This document shows positions 16,247-24,312 of a DNA stretch of 53,072 bases, piece by piece; the first letter of the stretch is position 1, and every line of letters starts with the position of its first letter. Under the pieces are notes generated by a model that was not told the DNA's origin, did not search any database, and was given only the letters and a program-made list of their open reading frames with translations. The translations under genes and the position numbers were made by a program. Where the stretch lies: assembly GCA_028285035.1 (NCBI GenBank), contig JANQQF010000153.1, forward strand, positions 1 through 53,072. The letters run 5' to 3'. The stretch comes from Phycisphaerae bacterium (GTDB lineage: Bacteria; Chloroflexota; Anaerolineae; 4572-78; J111).

Positions 16247-17728
16247 CTACTCCTGAGGTTGACGCGTCACACTAAATCGTTCTTCACCCGCTTTGTCAAC
16301 AATACGAAAAGTTAGGTCACCCGCCTCACTAATATCAATCTGTCCAAAGTTGAAGAGATCGCCGAGAAATTCACCTTCGGCATAGAGCACATTGGGGTTA
16401 AAGGTCTGGTCTGGCTCTGTGGGTGGAAGAACTATCGCTGCCATTGGGCTAGCCCCGACTTCAAAGAAATCAGCCTCACCATCCAAATCAGGATCATACT
16501 CGATGGCAAAGGGCCAATGCGTGTCTCCGGTGATGAAGACCACGTTCGTCACATCCTGCCCAATGATGTGAAAGAGAAGACGCATCATTTCTGTTTCATA
16601 ACCGCTACGATCGCCGCCATTGGCCCAACTGTCACGGCCCTCAACTTGTGGTTGAGGGAAACCTGTTGGATACGAAACGGGCACACTGGTTACGATAAAT
16701 TTCCAGGTGGCATTGGATTCGGCCAAGCCTTCGCGCAACCAAGCAAACTGCGCTTCACCCAACATTGTTTTATGCTCACCTGTCACTGGATTGGGATCCC
16801 AATTAACCAGCGGATCACGGTAGGAGCGCGTATCGAGAATAAAGATATCGGCGTGCGCCCCATACGACACTTTCCGATAGATTTGATCGGTCTCATTACT
16901 TAGCAACGGCCAATAATCGAAAAAGGCTTGACGCCCTTCCGTGAAGAGATCAGGATTGATTAGCAACAACTCAGGCCCACCAAAATTGTCGATGACTTCG
17001 TGGTCATCCCAGGTAACATAGATTGGTGTTTCAGCCAAGAAGTTCGCGTAAGGTTCATCTTCGAGATGATATTTATAACGACCGTAAAACCCTTCTAAAT
17101 CATGCGCAACTTCCTCAGCCCCAGGTACATTGCGATTATCTTCGATGGTACAGGCCGAATCAACATACACCCCATCTCCAACCAACAAAAAGAAATCAGG
17201 CTCAACAGCAGCCATTTCATTGAAAATTTCCCAGCCCGTTTCAGGATCACGACAATAGCCTTGCCCCCCTAAACAGGCCCCAAAAACAAAACTGAATGCC
17301 ATTGCATCTTCGCTAGCAGGCGCAGTTGTGAAGCGACCAGACACATCAGCCTCACCCGCTTCATGAGACACCGTAAAGTCATAGTCTGTGGCTGGATCTA
17401 GACCACTGATCTCAACCTCACCGGTGAAATCAGTCCCCTCATCAACCTCAACTTCATTCATAGCAACGAGATCACCCTCTAATGAAACCTCAAAAATCAA
17501 GGCTCCAGCCATACTTCCCCGCGCCCACAGGACAACAGAATTATCTGTAACCTCACCACTCAACGGACCGTGGGTAATTCCACCATCAGCTTGTTGAACC
17601 TTATCAATGAAATCAAAATCAAGCCCATCTTGAGTTGTTGAAGCAACAACAAACGTATATGTTGCGATGACAATCACCAAGGTAGCAATTAGAGAACCAA
17701 TTATCAATCTTCCAAGTTTGTTTAGCAT
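16247..17728 (-). CDS. PhoD-like metallophosphatase/phosphodiesterase, membrane-anchored
   Basis: The 493-residue protein begins with a hydrophobic signal or anchor (about 8-30), an Fn3-like domain (about 45-140) and a PhoD metallophosphatase domain to the C-terminus. Catalytic motifs are FGACLGGQGYC, LLVGDGVYVDS, VTWDDHEVIDNFG, FILDTRSYRDP and FITGDTHWP. Such enzymes cleave phosphate mono- or diesters outside the cytoplasm using iron and calcium. CAGGAGATACG stands directly before the ATG at 17728; a frame extension of 24 residues upstream has no ribosome site. The RlaP gene follows after 7 bases. Confidence 0.9.
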   Translation of the reverse strand: MLNKLGRLIIGSLIATLVIVIATYTFVVASTTQDGLDFDFIDKVQQADGGITHGPLSGEVTDNSVVLWARGSMAGALIFEVSLEGDLVAMNEVEVDEGTDFTGEVEISGLDPATDYDFTVSHEAGEADVSGRFTTAPASEDAMAFSFVFGACLGGQGYCRDPETGWEIFNEMAAVEPDFFLLVGDGVYVDSACTIEDNRNVPGAEEVAHDLEGFYGRYKYHLEDEPYANFLAETPIYVTWDDHEVIDNFGGPELLLINPDLFTEGRQAFFDYWPLLSNETDQIYRKVSYGAHADIFILDTRSYRDPLVNWDPNPVTGEHKTMLGEAQFAWLREGLAESNATWKFIVTSVPVSYPTGFPQPQVEGRDSWANGGDRSGYETEMMRLLFHIIGQDVTNVVFITGDTHWPFAIEYDPDLDGEADFFEVGASPMAAIVLPPTEPDQTFNPNVLYAEGEFLGDLFNFGQIDISEAGDLTFRIVDKAGEERFSVTRQPQE

Positions 17729-17826
17729 CGTATCTCCTGTTATATAGAATAAAATGAGCCTTTCTGCTTCAATTATCCCTGCCTCGGTATGAAGTAGCAA
17801 CTTGGACTGGCAATCGACTTTGAATC

Positions 17827-17866
17827 ACAAAAGGTTATGACCCTAACCATCGCCATAACCTTTTGT
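17827..17866. terminator. Perfect 13-bp hairpin between phoD-type and SRPBCC genes
   Basis: ACAAAAGGTTATG (17827-17839) and its exact complement (17854-17866) enclose a 14-base loop, 25 bases after the stop of the SRPBCC gene at 17891. The T-run lies inside the stem rather than after it, so termination efficiency is uncertain. Confidence 0.6.
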
Positions 17867-17890
17867 AAAATATCTGGTGAAATTAAATTT

Positions 17891-18277
17891 CTATCCAGCA
17901 AACATCTTCTGAATTTGTCCCATATAATAATCTTTCCAGCCCTGCGTGATCGACTCCACTGAAGCCTCTGGAACATTCTCGTGGATCAACTCAACGGTCG
18001 TTCCATCATTTGCCTCTGTTAAGATAAATGTCACTTTTGAGTCAACCTCCCAGGTCTTCTCTCGCCAATCCTGAACAATCTTTTGATTCGGGATAATTTC
18101 AACATTTTTCCCAACAATCTGTCCCCCAAAAAAGGAAAATTCGGTCCCAACTTGAGCATCCATTTTTGCTGGAGCACCTGACCATTTTTGGATAACATCA
18201 GAGTTAGTTAATGACTCAAAAACATCAGTCACACTGGCTTTCATCTCATAACTTTGAGTAATTGGGTTTGACATCAT
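17891..18277 (-). CDS. SRPBCC/AHSA1-family protein (third of the cluster)
   Basis: The 128-residue protein has the START-like helix-grip fold: an N-terminal strand with ASVTDVFESLTNSDVIQKW, a central sheet, and a C-terminal helix with TQGWKDYYMGQIQKMF. Family members bind hydrophobic ligands or act as Hsp90 ATPase-activator homologues. The start is one of two adjacent ATG codons, preceded by AAAGGAATAA. A palindrome matching the arsR operator ends 23 bases upstream (18300-18325), and a terminator separates this gene from DUF899, so it is probably transcribed alone under ArsR control. Confidence 0.85.
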   Translation of the reverse strand: MMSNPITQSYEMKASVTDVFESLTNSDVIQKWSGAPAKMDAQVGTEFSFFGGQIVGKNVEIIPNQKIVQDWREKTWEVDSKVTFILTEANDGTTVELIHENVPEASVESITQGWKDYYMGQIQKMFAG

Positions 18278-18299
18278 TTATTCCTTTCATCATCTTGAT

Positions 18300-18325
18300 A
18301 ATATTTAACGAGTTTGTTAAGTTTT
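18300..18325. promoter_or_regulatory. Operator-like palindrome, site 3 of the ArsR regulon
   Basis: AATATTTAAC (18300-18309), a 6-base spacer and GTTAAGTTTT (18316-18325). The arms differ from a perfect inverted repeat at two positions, but the 10-6-10 geometry equals that of the arsR site. It lies 23 bases before the SRPBCC start at 18277. Confidence 0.6.
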
Positions 18326-18330
18326 TGGTA

Positions 18331-18371
18331 AAAAAATTTATGATGTACCGCAGGCTGTTAACCTGCGATAC
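18331..18371 (-). terminator. Intrinsic terminator after the DUF899 gene
   Basis: GTACCGCAGG (18345-18354) and CCTGCGATAC (18362-18371) pair with one mismatch across a 7-base loop. On the reverse strand a run of seven T follows (18331-18337 region). It lies about 50 bases after the DUF899 stop. The core resembles short palindromes often repeated between genes in bacteria. Confidence 0.65.
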
Positions 18372-18421
18372 AACCCACATTAAAAGAGCATCCGTTTGAC
18401 AGACATCGATTCCCTAATATT

Positions 18422-19102
18422 CTAATCATACGAAAGCTGCGGTCCCCAATCTGTGCCACGCCCATCAGGGGTTAAATCAAGAACGTTCCACAACGGCCAC
18501 ATCATATCCATATGACGTGGATGCCCATCGACCGGGGCGTACAGCATTTCGGCGGCATAATAGTGATAAATCCCATCATCAGTTCGCTGAAAGACATTAC
18601 AGGCTGGCATTTGATGGCCTTCTGGCGTCTCGGCAAAGTAATCGGCATTGTAGCTATTGTTGCTAGAAGAGAGCAATCGTAGGTTACTCCATCCCCGTTC
18701 CCCCGCCCAGGCTTGAATACGACTTATCGGCGACCTCGCCACTACAGCTAGATTCATGCGTTGATTAATATGGGGCACGTTCCCATCAAGGCCATCCAAA
18801 AATGAGGTGCAAGATGGGCAGGGATCAGCTTCGGGACCATACATAAAACTGTAAATCATCAAAGTATCTTTCCCGTCAGCGAACAAGCCAGACAATTTCG
18901 TTTGATGAGCGGTTCCATCACCATTTTGCTCAGCAAACACATAATCTTCCTTAACAATTCCCCCGAGAGGCAGACCTCGTCGCATTGCAGCGACCGCCTC
19001 AACTTTTTGTCGCAATTCGTACTCTGCTTGTAACAGCTCATTTCGGGCCGTACGATAGGCCTCATTTTCGCCCGGATAACGAATGTTATGGCTAATGCTC
19101 AT
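18422..19102 (-). CDS. DUF899 family thioredoxin-like protein
   Basis: The 226-residue protein has the DUF899 layout: a helical N-terminus, then a thioredoxin-like core with SFMYGPEADPCPSCTSFLDGLDG, where Cys95 and Cys98 form a CxxC pair. Conserved segments NLAVVARSP and FQRTDDGIYHYY follow. The biochemical role of the family is not established; the fold suggests a redox or peroxide-handling function. It is the fifth gene downstream of arsR. A 106-base gap containing an AT-rich inverted repeat separates it from the DinB gene. Confidence 0.85.
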   Translation of the reverse strand: MSISHNIRYPGENEAYRTARNELLQAEYELRQKVEAVAAMRRGLPLGGIVKEDYVFAEQNGDGTAHQTKLSGLFADGKDTLMIYSFMYGPEADPCPSCTSFLDGLDGNVPHINQRMNLAVVARSPISRIQAWAGERGWSNLRLLSSSNNSYNADYFAETPEGHQMPACNVFQRTDDGIYHYYAAEMLYAPVDGHPRHMDMMWPLWNVLDLTPDGRGTDWGPQLSYD

Positions 19103-19121
19103 TGTAGCTCCTTTTCAAAAG

Positions 19122-19177
19122 GTAATTGGTAAATAGTAATTGGTAATTGTCACTACGCTTGCTCAATTACTATTTAC
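19122..19177. repeat. AT-rich dispersed repeat with 14-bp inverted arms
   Basis: GTAAATAGTAATTG (19129-19142) and its exact complement (19164-19177) flank a 21-base loop. The 16-mer GTAATTGGTAAATAGT (19122-19137) occurs again, exactly but in reverse orientation, at 48804-48819. This makes it a dispersed intergenic element and not just a local hairpin. Confidence 0.6.
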
Positions 19178-19208
19178 TGATGCACAAAACTTAGTTACTT
19201 CAAATCAC

Positions 19209-19754
19209 TTAAAACGGATATCCCTTTTCGCCCTGTAATCCTTTCAAACAGGCAATCTCACCGGTATGCCATTGCGTATTTGAGATTACTGTACCAATCA
19301 GGCTACCAACGGTTCGCTCACCTAACCCAATCGCTGACAGATCAACAGGTTTATCCAAATCAGCGTCACTCAAAGAAGCAATATACTCATCTGAGGCAGC
19401 AAATACAGCTTGAGCATAAGCCCCTAAGGCGGCCACATCCACTTCCACTGATCGTGCCCATTCACCCCAATCCGGCAGACCAGGTTGATCAGGGCTTGGT
19501 CCTGGGGCCATTTCACTCACCCCAACTTTTCCTGCCCAACTTGAGGCAAACAAAGGGGCACCACCCTGAACCATCGCATTGATTACGCCATCTTCGGTGG
19601 TCAAAACATGGGCGTAGGTTGCGCCTAGGGGGTTCGCCTTACCTGGCGGACTCCAATGGGCTTGCTCTGATGTTACCCCATCCATCGTTCCCATCAGGAC
19701 TTGACGGGCACCCTTCAATTGTTCGTGCAGTAAACTGACAACTTGATTAGACAT
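19209..19754 (-). CDS. DinB-superfamily protein
   Basis: The 181-residue protein looks like a four-helix DinB/DUF664-type fold. Visible metal-ligand candidates are His49 in GATYAHVLTTEDG and His163 in SNTQWHTGEIACLKG. The family includes mycothiol- and bacillithiol-dependent transferases and metal-dependent hydrolases, but the specific reaction here is not clear. AAAGGAGAG stands 5-6 bases ahead of the ATG. A near-perfect copy of the ArsR operator ends 36 bases upstream (19790-19815), pointing to joint control with arsR. Confidence 0.82.
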   Translation of the reverse strand: MSNQVVSLLHEQLKGARQVLMGTMDGVTSEQAHWSPPGKANPLGATYAHVLTTEDGVINAMVQGGAPLFASSWAGKVGVSEMAPGPSPDQPGLPDWGEWARSVEVDVAALGAYAQAVFAASDEYIASLSDADLDKPVDLSAIGLGERTVGSLIGTVISNTQWHTGEIACLKGLQGEKGYPF

Positions 19755-19789
19755 ACAGGCTCTCCTTTGATAATCATTATTTATTTACA

Positions 19790-19815
19790 TAAATTTAACA
19801 ATATTGTTAAATATT
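19790..19815. promoter_or_regulatory. Operator-like palindrome, site 2 of the ArsR regulon
   Basis: TAAATTTAAC (19790-19799), spacer AATATT and GTTAAATATT (19806-19815). The central 20 bases are a perfect palindrome; the outer arms differ at a single position. Spacing equals sites 1 and 3. It lies in the 87-base gap between the second SRPBCC gene and the DinB gene. Confidence 0.7.
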
Positions 19816-19841
19816 AACACAAAAAATTTTGCGGCGACCGA

Positions 19842-20291
19842 TCATCTTTCCAAAATTTTCTTCAGGTTAGCATAATCAGCATTAACCGAGCGTTGTACCA
19901 TTCTAGCCAAAAGTGGCTCGGCCAGTTTAAAGAATCCAGTAGCATCCCCCTCGACGATGGCTTCCACTTTTGTATTTGGGGTACCATCTTCATTATTTTC
20001 AATTGGCTTAACAGTCCGCGTAAAGGTAATTGGAAATGAGCCACCTGTACTCATTGCTTTCACCATCTGATGCGGCTCATACGCAATCACTTCAAAGTTA
20101 GACTCAATCCGACGCCCCAAAAATTTGGCCACTTGAGCATAGGTGGAGCCAACTTGCAAGGGACCTTCCGAGGTAAAATGGGCTTCCTGCATCCCCGCCT
20201 GCCATTTTGGATTATTTTCAAAATTTGAGATGTATGAAAATACCTGATCACTTGGCCGATTGATCGTCATCTCGGCCTTAATCTTAATCAT
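19842..20291 (-). CDS. SRPBCC/polyketide-cyclase-like protein
   Basis: The 149-residue protein has a START-like fold: INRPSDQVFSYISNFENNPKWQAGM at the N-terminus (about 9-34), a central sheet and the C-terminal helix AEPLLARMVQRSVNADYANLKKIL. This is the coenzyme Q-binding/polyketide cyclase subgroup rather than AHSA1. Such proteins bind hydrophobic ligands; the ligand is unknown. Its start lies 16 bases after the previous gene, so both are on one message. Confidence 0.85.
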   Translation of the reverse strand: MIKIKAEMTINRPSDQVFSYISNFENNPKWQAGMQEAHFTSEGPLQVGSTYAQVAKFLGRRIESNFEVIAYEPHQMVKAMSTGGSFPITFTRTVKPIENNEDGTPNTKVEAIVEGDATGFFKLAEPLLARMVQRSVNADYANLKKILER

Positions 20292-20307
20292 TCCTAACCT
20301 CCTCAGA

Positions 20308-20763
20308 TCATTGCAATAAATCTGTCACTTTCTCAAAGAAATCACTCCATCCCTGGTGATGGTTTTCGCAAGTTTCACGATCAGGGAACCCTTCATGTCG
20401 TAAAATGACCTCTGTCCCCTCCGACTTTTCGTGGAACTCAATTCGTACTTGAGTAATCTTATCTGTCGGAACGCTCATGACGTCATTCTTTTCCCATTGC
20501 CAGGTAAAGGCGATACATTCTGGAGGGCTAACCTCACGATATTCACCACTGACATAAAAGGTTTCCATATCGGGAAACTTCATTCCAAATCGATATCGCC
20601 CCCCTACCCGTAAATCAACTTCAACCAATGGCGTTGTTGCTCCTTTTGGGGCCCACCATTTTTTCAGGTATTCCGGCTCGGTCCAAGCCGCAAAAACTTT
20701 TGTACGTGGGGCTGGAAATACACGATTGATCTCCAAAATCGTGCCAGATTTATCAATAATCAT
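20308..20763 (-). CDS. SRPBCC/AHSA1-family protein (first after arsR)
   Basis: The 151-residue protein has the AHSA1 pattern: FPAPRTKVFAAWTEPEYLKKWW near the start, VDLRVGGRYRFGM in the sheet and HHQGWSDFFEKVTDLL at the end. It follows arsR by 25 bases on the same strand. ArsR plus AHSA1 is a very common bacterial gene pair; the role is thought to involve binding a hydrophobic molecule, but it is not defined. Confidence 0.9.
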   Translation of the reverse strand: MIIDKSGTILEINRVFPAPRTKVFAAWTEPEYLKKWWAPKGATTPLVEVDLRVGGRYRFGMKFPDMETFYVSGEYREVSPPECIAFTWQWEKNDVMSVPTDKITQVRIEFHEKSEGTEVILRHEGFPDRETCENHHQGWSDFFEKVTDLLQ

Positions 20764-20788
20764 AAGGTGTCCTTAGTTATAAAGTTTG

Positions 20789-21136
20789 TTATTCCTCATC
20801 TTCTGGCAAGGTCTCTTGCAAAAACTCCGCCAAGGCATCAAATTGCCCTTCCCAAAACTGTTGATACTGACCCACCCAATCGGAGGCCATCTTCAAAGGT
20901 TCAGCCACCAGCCGACAGCGTCGAATACGTCCATCTTTCTCCTGTACTAATAAGCCAGCCTTCTCCAAAACTCGTAGGTGTCTTGATATTGCAGGTAAAC
21001 TATGCTCGTCAAATGGCTCAGCCAAATCGGTGACTGTGATATCTTCCTTTGCGATACGAGCCAAAATAGCTCGACGGGTGGGATTGGCCAGGGCCGAAAA
21101 TGTTCGATTGAGTGCTTCTTCAGAATATTTAACCAT
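20789..21136 (-). CDS. ArsR-family transcriptional repressor
   Basis: The 115-residue protein has the compact winged-helix fold of the ArsR/SmtB group: FSALANPTRRAILARI at 13-28, the recognition region ITVTDLAEPFDEHSLPAISRHLRVLEKAGLL at about 33-63, and a beta wing with KDGRIRRCRL. There is no ELCVCDL-type metal site, so it is of the non-metal subgroup that usually precedes AHSA1 genes. No ribosome-binding site is visible ahead of the ATG, and the promoter -10 is so close that the transcript would have almost no leader. A 26-base palindrome covers the start codon and -10, which implies autorepression. Confidence 0.93.
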   Translation of the reverse strand: MVKYSEEALNRTFSALANPTRRAILARIAKEDITVTDLAEPFDEHSLPAISRHLRVLEKAGLLVQEKDGRIRRCRLVAEPLKMASDWVGQYQQFWEGQFDALAEFLQETLPEDEE

Positions 21137-21149
21137 TTTGTTAAATATT
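21124..21149. promoter_or_regulatory. Operator-like palindrome, site 1 (arsR autoregulation)
   Basis: AATATTTAAC (21124-21133), spacer CATTTT and GTTAAATATT (21140-21149) form perfect 10-base arms. The spacer includes the arsR start codon (21134-21136), and the right arm overlaps the -10 element. Two further copies with identical geometry stand before downstream genes. Confidence 0.75.
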
Positions 21150-21173
21150 AACAGAAATTTTGTTCTATGTCAA
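21145..21173 (-). promoter_or_regulatory. Promoter of arsR
   Basis: On the reverse strand a perfect TTGACA (21168-21173), a 17-base spacer and TAATAT (21145-21150) are followed only 8 bases later by the ATG. Transcription should begin within a few bases of the start codon. Confidence 0.7.
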
Positions 21174-21293
21174 GAGGATAAAGTTTAAAATTCAACTTTT
21201 TTGCAGGATAAGAAAATGGATAGTTCAACTAAAGAGCTGTTTTTGGAAGGATGGAAGATTGGAAGGGTAGGAAATTAACGTAATTGACTTACA

Positions 21294-22862
21294 TTATTTC
21301 CCATTCTTGATCAAATCTGCGGCCTTTTCAGCAATCATAACAGTTGGAGCATTTGTATTGCCCCCAATGATTTTTGGCATGATTGAGGCATCAACCACTC
21401 GCAAACCATCAATCCCGTGCACTCGAAGTTGTGGGTCGACTACGGCCATTGGATCAACACCCATCTTGCAGGTACCAACAGGGTGATAAACGGTTTCAGC
21501 GGTCTCTCGAACAAACTGGCGAATATCATCATCACTTTGTGCTTGGCTACTGGCAAACATTTCAGGGCCGCGGTAGGGGACAAATGCGGCCGCATTTGCA
21601 ATTTGCTTAGCCCATTTTACCCCAGCCACTAGCGTTTCAAGATCGGTCTCGTCTGAAAAATAATTTGGATTAATTTGGGGGGCATCAAATGGATTATTGC
21701 TATTTAGAGAAATGTGACCACGGCTCTGGGGATGGATTAGAGTCGGTGCAATGGTGAAGCCGTGCCCTGACGGTAATTTCAGTCCGTGTTGCAAAAAGAA
21801 GAGGGGCACAAAATGAAACTGCAGATCCGGTCTATCACTCGCGCCATTTGAACGAATAAAACCACCGGCTTCAGCAAGGTTGGAGGAGAGTTTTCCTTTT
21901 CGTGACAAAAAATAATATAAAAGATTACTGGGTTTCTTGACACTAGCCAAACTCACCGGCTGTTTACATCGGTATGTTACACTAACAATCAAATGATCTT
22001 GTAAATTTTGGCCAACTCCCGGTAAATCTCGAATGATGGGAATATCTAAAGCTTTAAGATGATCGGCTGGGCCAATCCCTGACAATTGTAAAAGTTGGGG
22101 CGAGTTGATTGCCCCACCACACAAAATCACCTCTCGTCCGGCAGGGACATTATATGTTTCACCCTCTTTCTCATATGATATCCCTATTACTCGTCTACCT
22201 TGAAACGTAATCGCTGTAACGTGCGCGTATGTTTCCACCGTAAGATTAGGTCGATGCAGGACAGGTTTTAAGTAGGCGGTGGCAACGCTATGTCGCTGAC
22301 CATTTTTTTGGGTAATCTGATAAAGCCCTACCCCTCCCTGTGAAGCCCCATTAAAATCAGGATTAATTGGTAAGCCAAGCTCAGCCCCAGCTTGTACAAA
22401 AATTTGGCTCAACGGGTTGACTTGCTCTAAATCAGTTACATTAAGTGGTCCCTGCACCCCATGATACTCAGAGGCCCCACGGGTTTGGTTTTCTGCTTTT
22501 ATAAAGTAGGGGAGAACATCCTGAAAGCCCCATAATTCATTTCCCAAGGCAGCCCAGTCGTTATAATCTTGCTGATTGCCTCGAATATAAATCATGGCGT
22601 TAATCGAACTTGAACCGCCCAAAACTTTGCCACGAGGCCAATACAGTTGACGATCATCGAGGTGAGGTTGAGGTTCGGTCTGATAATTCCAATCGTAGGC
22701 AGTTTGATACAACTTCACAAAGGCAGCTGGGATATGAATTTCGCGTTTGGTGTCTGGGCCACCAGCTTCAACCAAAAGAACCGAAATATCTGGATTTTCA
22801 GATAACCGATTGGCTAAAACACATCCTGCAGACCCAGCTCCAACGATTACATAATCATACAT
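21294..22862 (-). CDS. GMC-family flavin oxidoreductase (choline dehydrogenase-like)
   Basis: The 522-residue enzyme carries the FAD-binding GAGSAG motif at 8-13, the GMC signature WPRGKVLGGSSSINAMIYIRG (around 73-93), the second signature GGAINSPQLLQLSGIGP and the catalytic C-terminus with YHPVGTCKMG and GGNTNAPT, giving the His/Asn pair. It oxidises an alcohol, and choline dehydrogenase is the closest style of match, but no betaine-aldehyde dehydrogenase or choline transporter is adjacent, so the substrate is open. AGGGAATAGGC precedes the ATG. Confidence 0.92.
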   Translation of the reverse strand: MYDYVIVGAGSAGCVLANRLSENPDISVLLVEAGGPDTKREIHIPAAFVKLYQTAYDWNYQTEPQPHLDDRQLYWPRGKVLGGSSSINAMIYIRGNQQDYNDWAALGNELWGFQDVLPYFIKAENQTRGASEYHGVQGPLNVTDLEQVNPLSQIFVQAGAELGLPINPDFNGASQGGVGLYQITQKNGQRHSVATAYLKPVLHRPNLTVETYAHVTAITFQGRRVIGISYEKEGETYNVPAGREVILCGGAINSPQLLQLSGIGPADHLKALDIPIIRDLPGVGQNLQDHLIVSVTYRCKQPVSLASVKKPSNLLYYFLSRKGKLSSNLAEAGGFIRSNGASDRPDLQFHFVPLFFLQHGLKLPSGHGFTIAPTLIHPQSRGHISLNSNNPFDAPQINPNYFSDETDLETLVAGVKWAKQIANAAAFVPYRGPEMFASSQAQSDDDIRQFVRETAETVYHPVGTCKMGVDPMAVVDPQLRVHGIDGLRVVDASIMPKIIGGNTNAPTVMIAEKAADLIKNGK

Positions 22863-23109
22863 GCCTATTCCCTAATTTCGATAGACGCAATTGCTATTAC
22901 TCACTTGGTAAAGATTCAGGGTAATTCATATTAAATTGTATCACAATAAAATACGAGAGACATCCCCCCTATATTCCTAATTTAGGCAAGATACAGTACT
23001 ATTCCTTACAAGTTTGTCGAGGGTTATAGAGTTTGTAGTGTCAAAATGAACAAATCTATATATTGAACTTATTACTATCCACTAATTATTACTTGACAGG
23101 AGCCTTATC

Positions 23110-24288
23110 TTGACGACCTTAACCTCATCAAAAATGTCAACACCAATGAAGAATACCATCAGTTACTATGTTGCTTTTATCGCCCTTGGTATCGGTAATG
23201 CGTCTCTTGGCCCGACTTTACCTGGGCTGGCCGAAAATACAGGCTCTACAATCAGCCAAATTAGTGCCCTCTTTTTATGGCAATCCCTCGGCTATCTGTC
23301 AGGCTCTATCATTGGCGGGTGGCTATATGATCGCGTCGCTGGACATCGCTTGCTAGCCATAACGCTCTTTGGCGTTGTGATATTTCTGGCCTTATCTCCA
23401 ATGACGTCCTGGTTACTTCTATTAATCATCGTTATGTTCTTGCTTGGCTTAATGAAGGGGATTTTGGATGTGGGGGGAAATACGCTGATTGTATGGTTAC
23501 ACGGGGACAAAGTAGGGCCATACATGAATGCCCTCCACTTCTTTTTTGGAGTGGGTGCCTTTCTCTCACCGGTCATAGTGGCTCAAGCCTTATCATTCAA
23601 CGGGGGCATCTTGTGGGCCTATTGGATTATGGCCTTGGTCATTCTACCTGTGGCGATTTGGTTCTTACAACTCCCCAGTCCGTCGATTCAAACCAAAGAG
23701 ATAGATCAGGCCGATGTCACAGTCAATTATTGGATTGTCGCACTAATTGTGCTGTTCTTTTTTATGTATGCTGGGGCCGAGGTCGGGTTTAGTGGCTGGA
23801 TCTTTACTTACGCTATCGACAGAAATTTCACTGAAGTTAATGCCAGTTATCTCAATTCAGCCTTTTGGGCGACGTTCACCATTGGCCGCCTGTTATCCAT
23901 TCCGATTGCAACACGACTCCGCCCGCGAGTCATCTTAAGTCTCGATTTATTGGGGGCTATTTTCAGTATTACCCTACTAATTTTATGGTCAAACTCAACA
24001 GTGATTTTATGGGTTAGTACACTTCTGTATGGGCTGTCAATCGCTTCCGTCTTCCCAACAATCCTGTCCTTAGCCGAACGAAGAATGACTATCAGCGGCC
24101 AAATTACTGGTTGGTTCTTCGCTGGGGCCAGCGCGGGCGTGATGTTCTGGCCCTGGTTTATTGGTCAACGCTTTGAGCAGTATGGGTCGAGTACGATGAT
24201 GACCACCCTTATGGTCAACTTATCAGCGGCCTTTGGGTTATTCATCGTCCTAATCCTCTCATCAAAAAAATCAGTTCAGATCGATTGA
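23110..24288 (+). CDS. Major facilitator superfamily transporter
   Basis: The 392-residue membrane protein has about 12 hydrophobic helices. The loop after helix 2 reads GGWLYDRVAGHR, matching the MFS signature GxLaDrxGRr. The overall pattern resembles sugar permeases of the FucP style, but no specific substrate residue is evident. The start is TTG, chosen because AGGAG (23098-23102) is 7 bases ahead; internal ATG codons at 23134 and later lack such a site. It is divergent from the GMC gene with a 247-base gap that holds no other clear feature. Confidence 0.88.
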   Translation: MTTLTSSKMSTPMKNTISYYVAFIALGIGNASLGPTLPGLAENTGSTISQISALFLWQSLGYLSGSIIGGWLYDRVAGHRLLAITLFGVVIFLALSPMTSWLLLLIIVMFLLGLMKGILDVGGNTLIVWLHGDKVGPYMNALHFFFGVGAFLSPVIVAQALSFNGGILWAYWIMALVILPVAIWFLQLPSPSIQTKEIDQADVTVNYWIVALIVLFFFMYAGAEVGFSGWIFTYAIDRNFTEVNASYLNSAFWATFTIGRLLSIPIATRLRPRVILSLDLLGAIFSITLLILWSNSTVILWVSTLLYGLSIASVFPTILSLAERRMTISGQITGWFFAGASAGVMFWPWFIGQRFEQYGSSTMMTTLMVNLSAAFGLFIVLILSSKKSVQID

Positions 24289-24312
24289 ATTCTGCCTGTG
24301 TCCTATAAGTTA

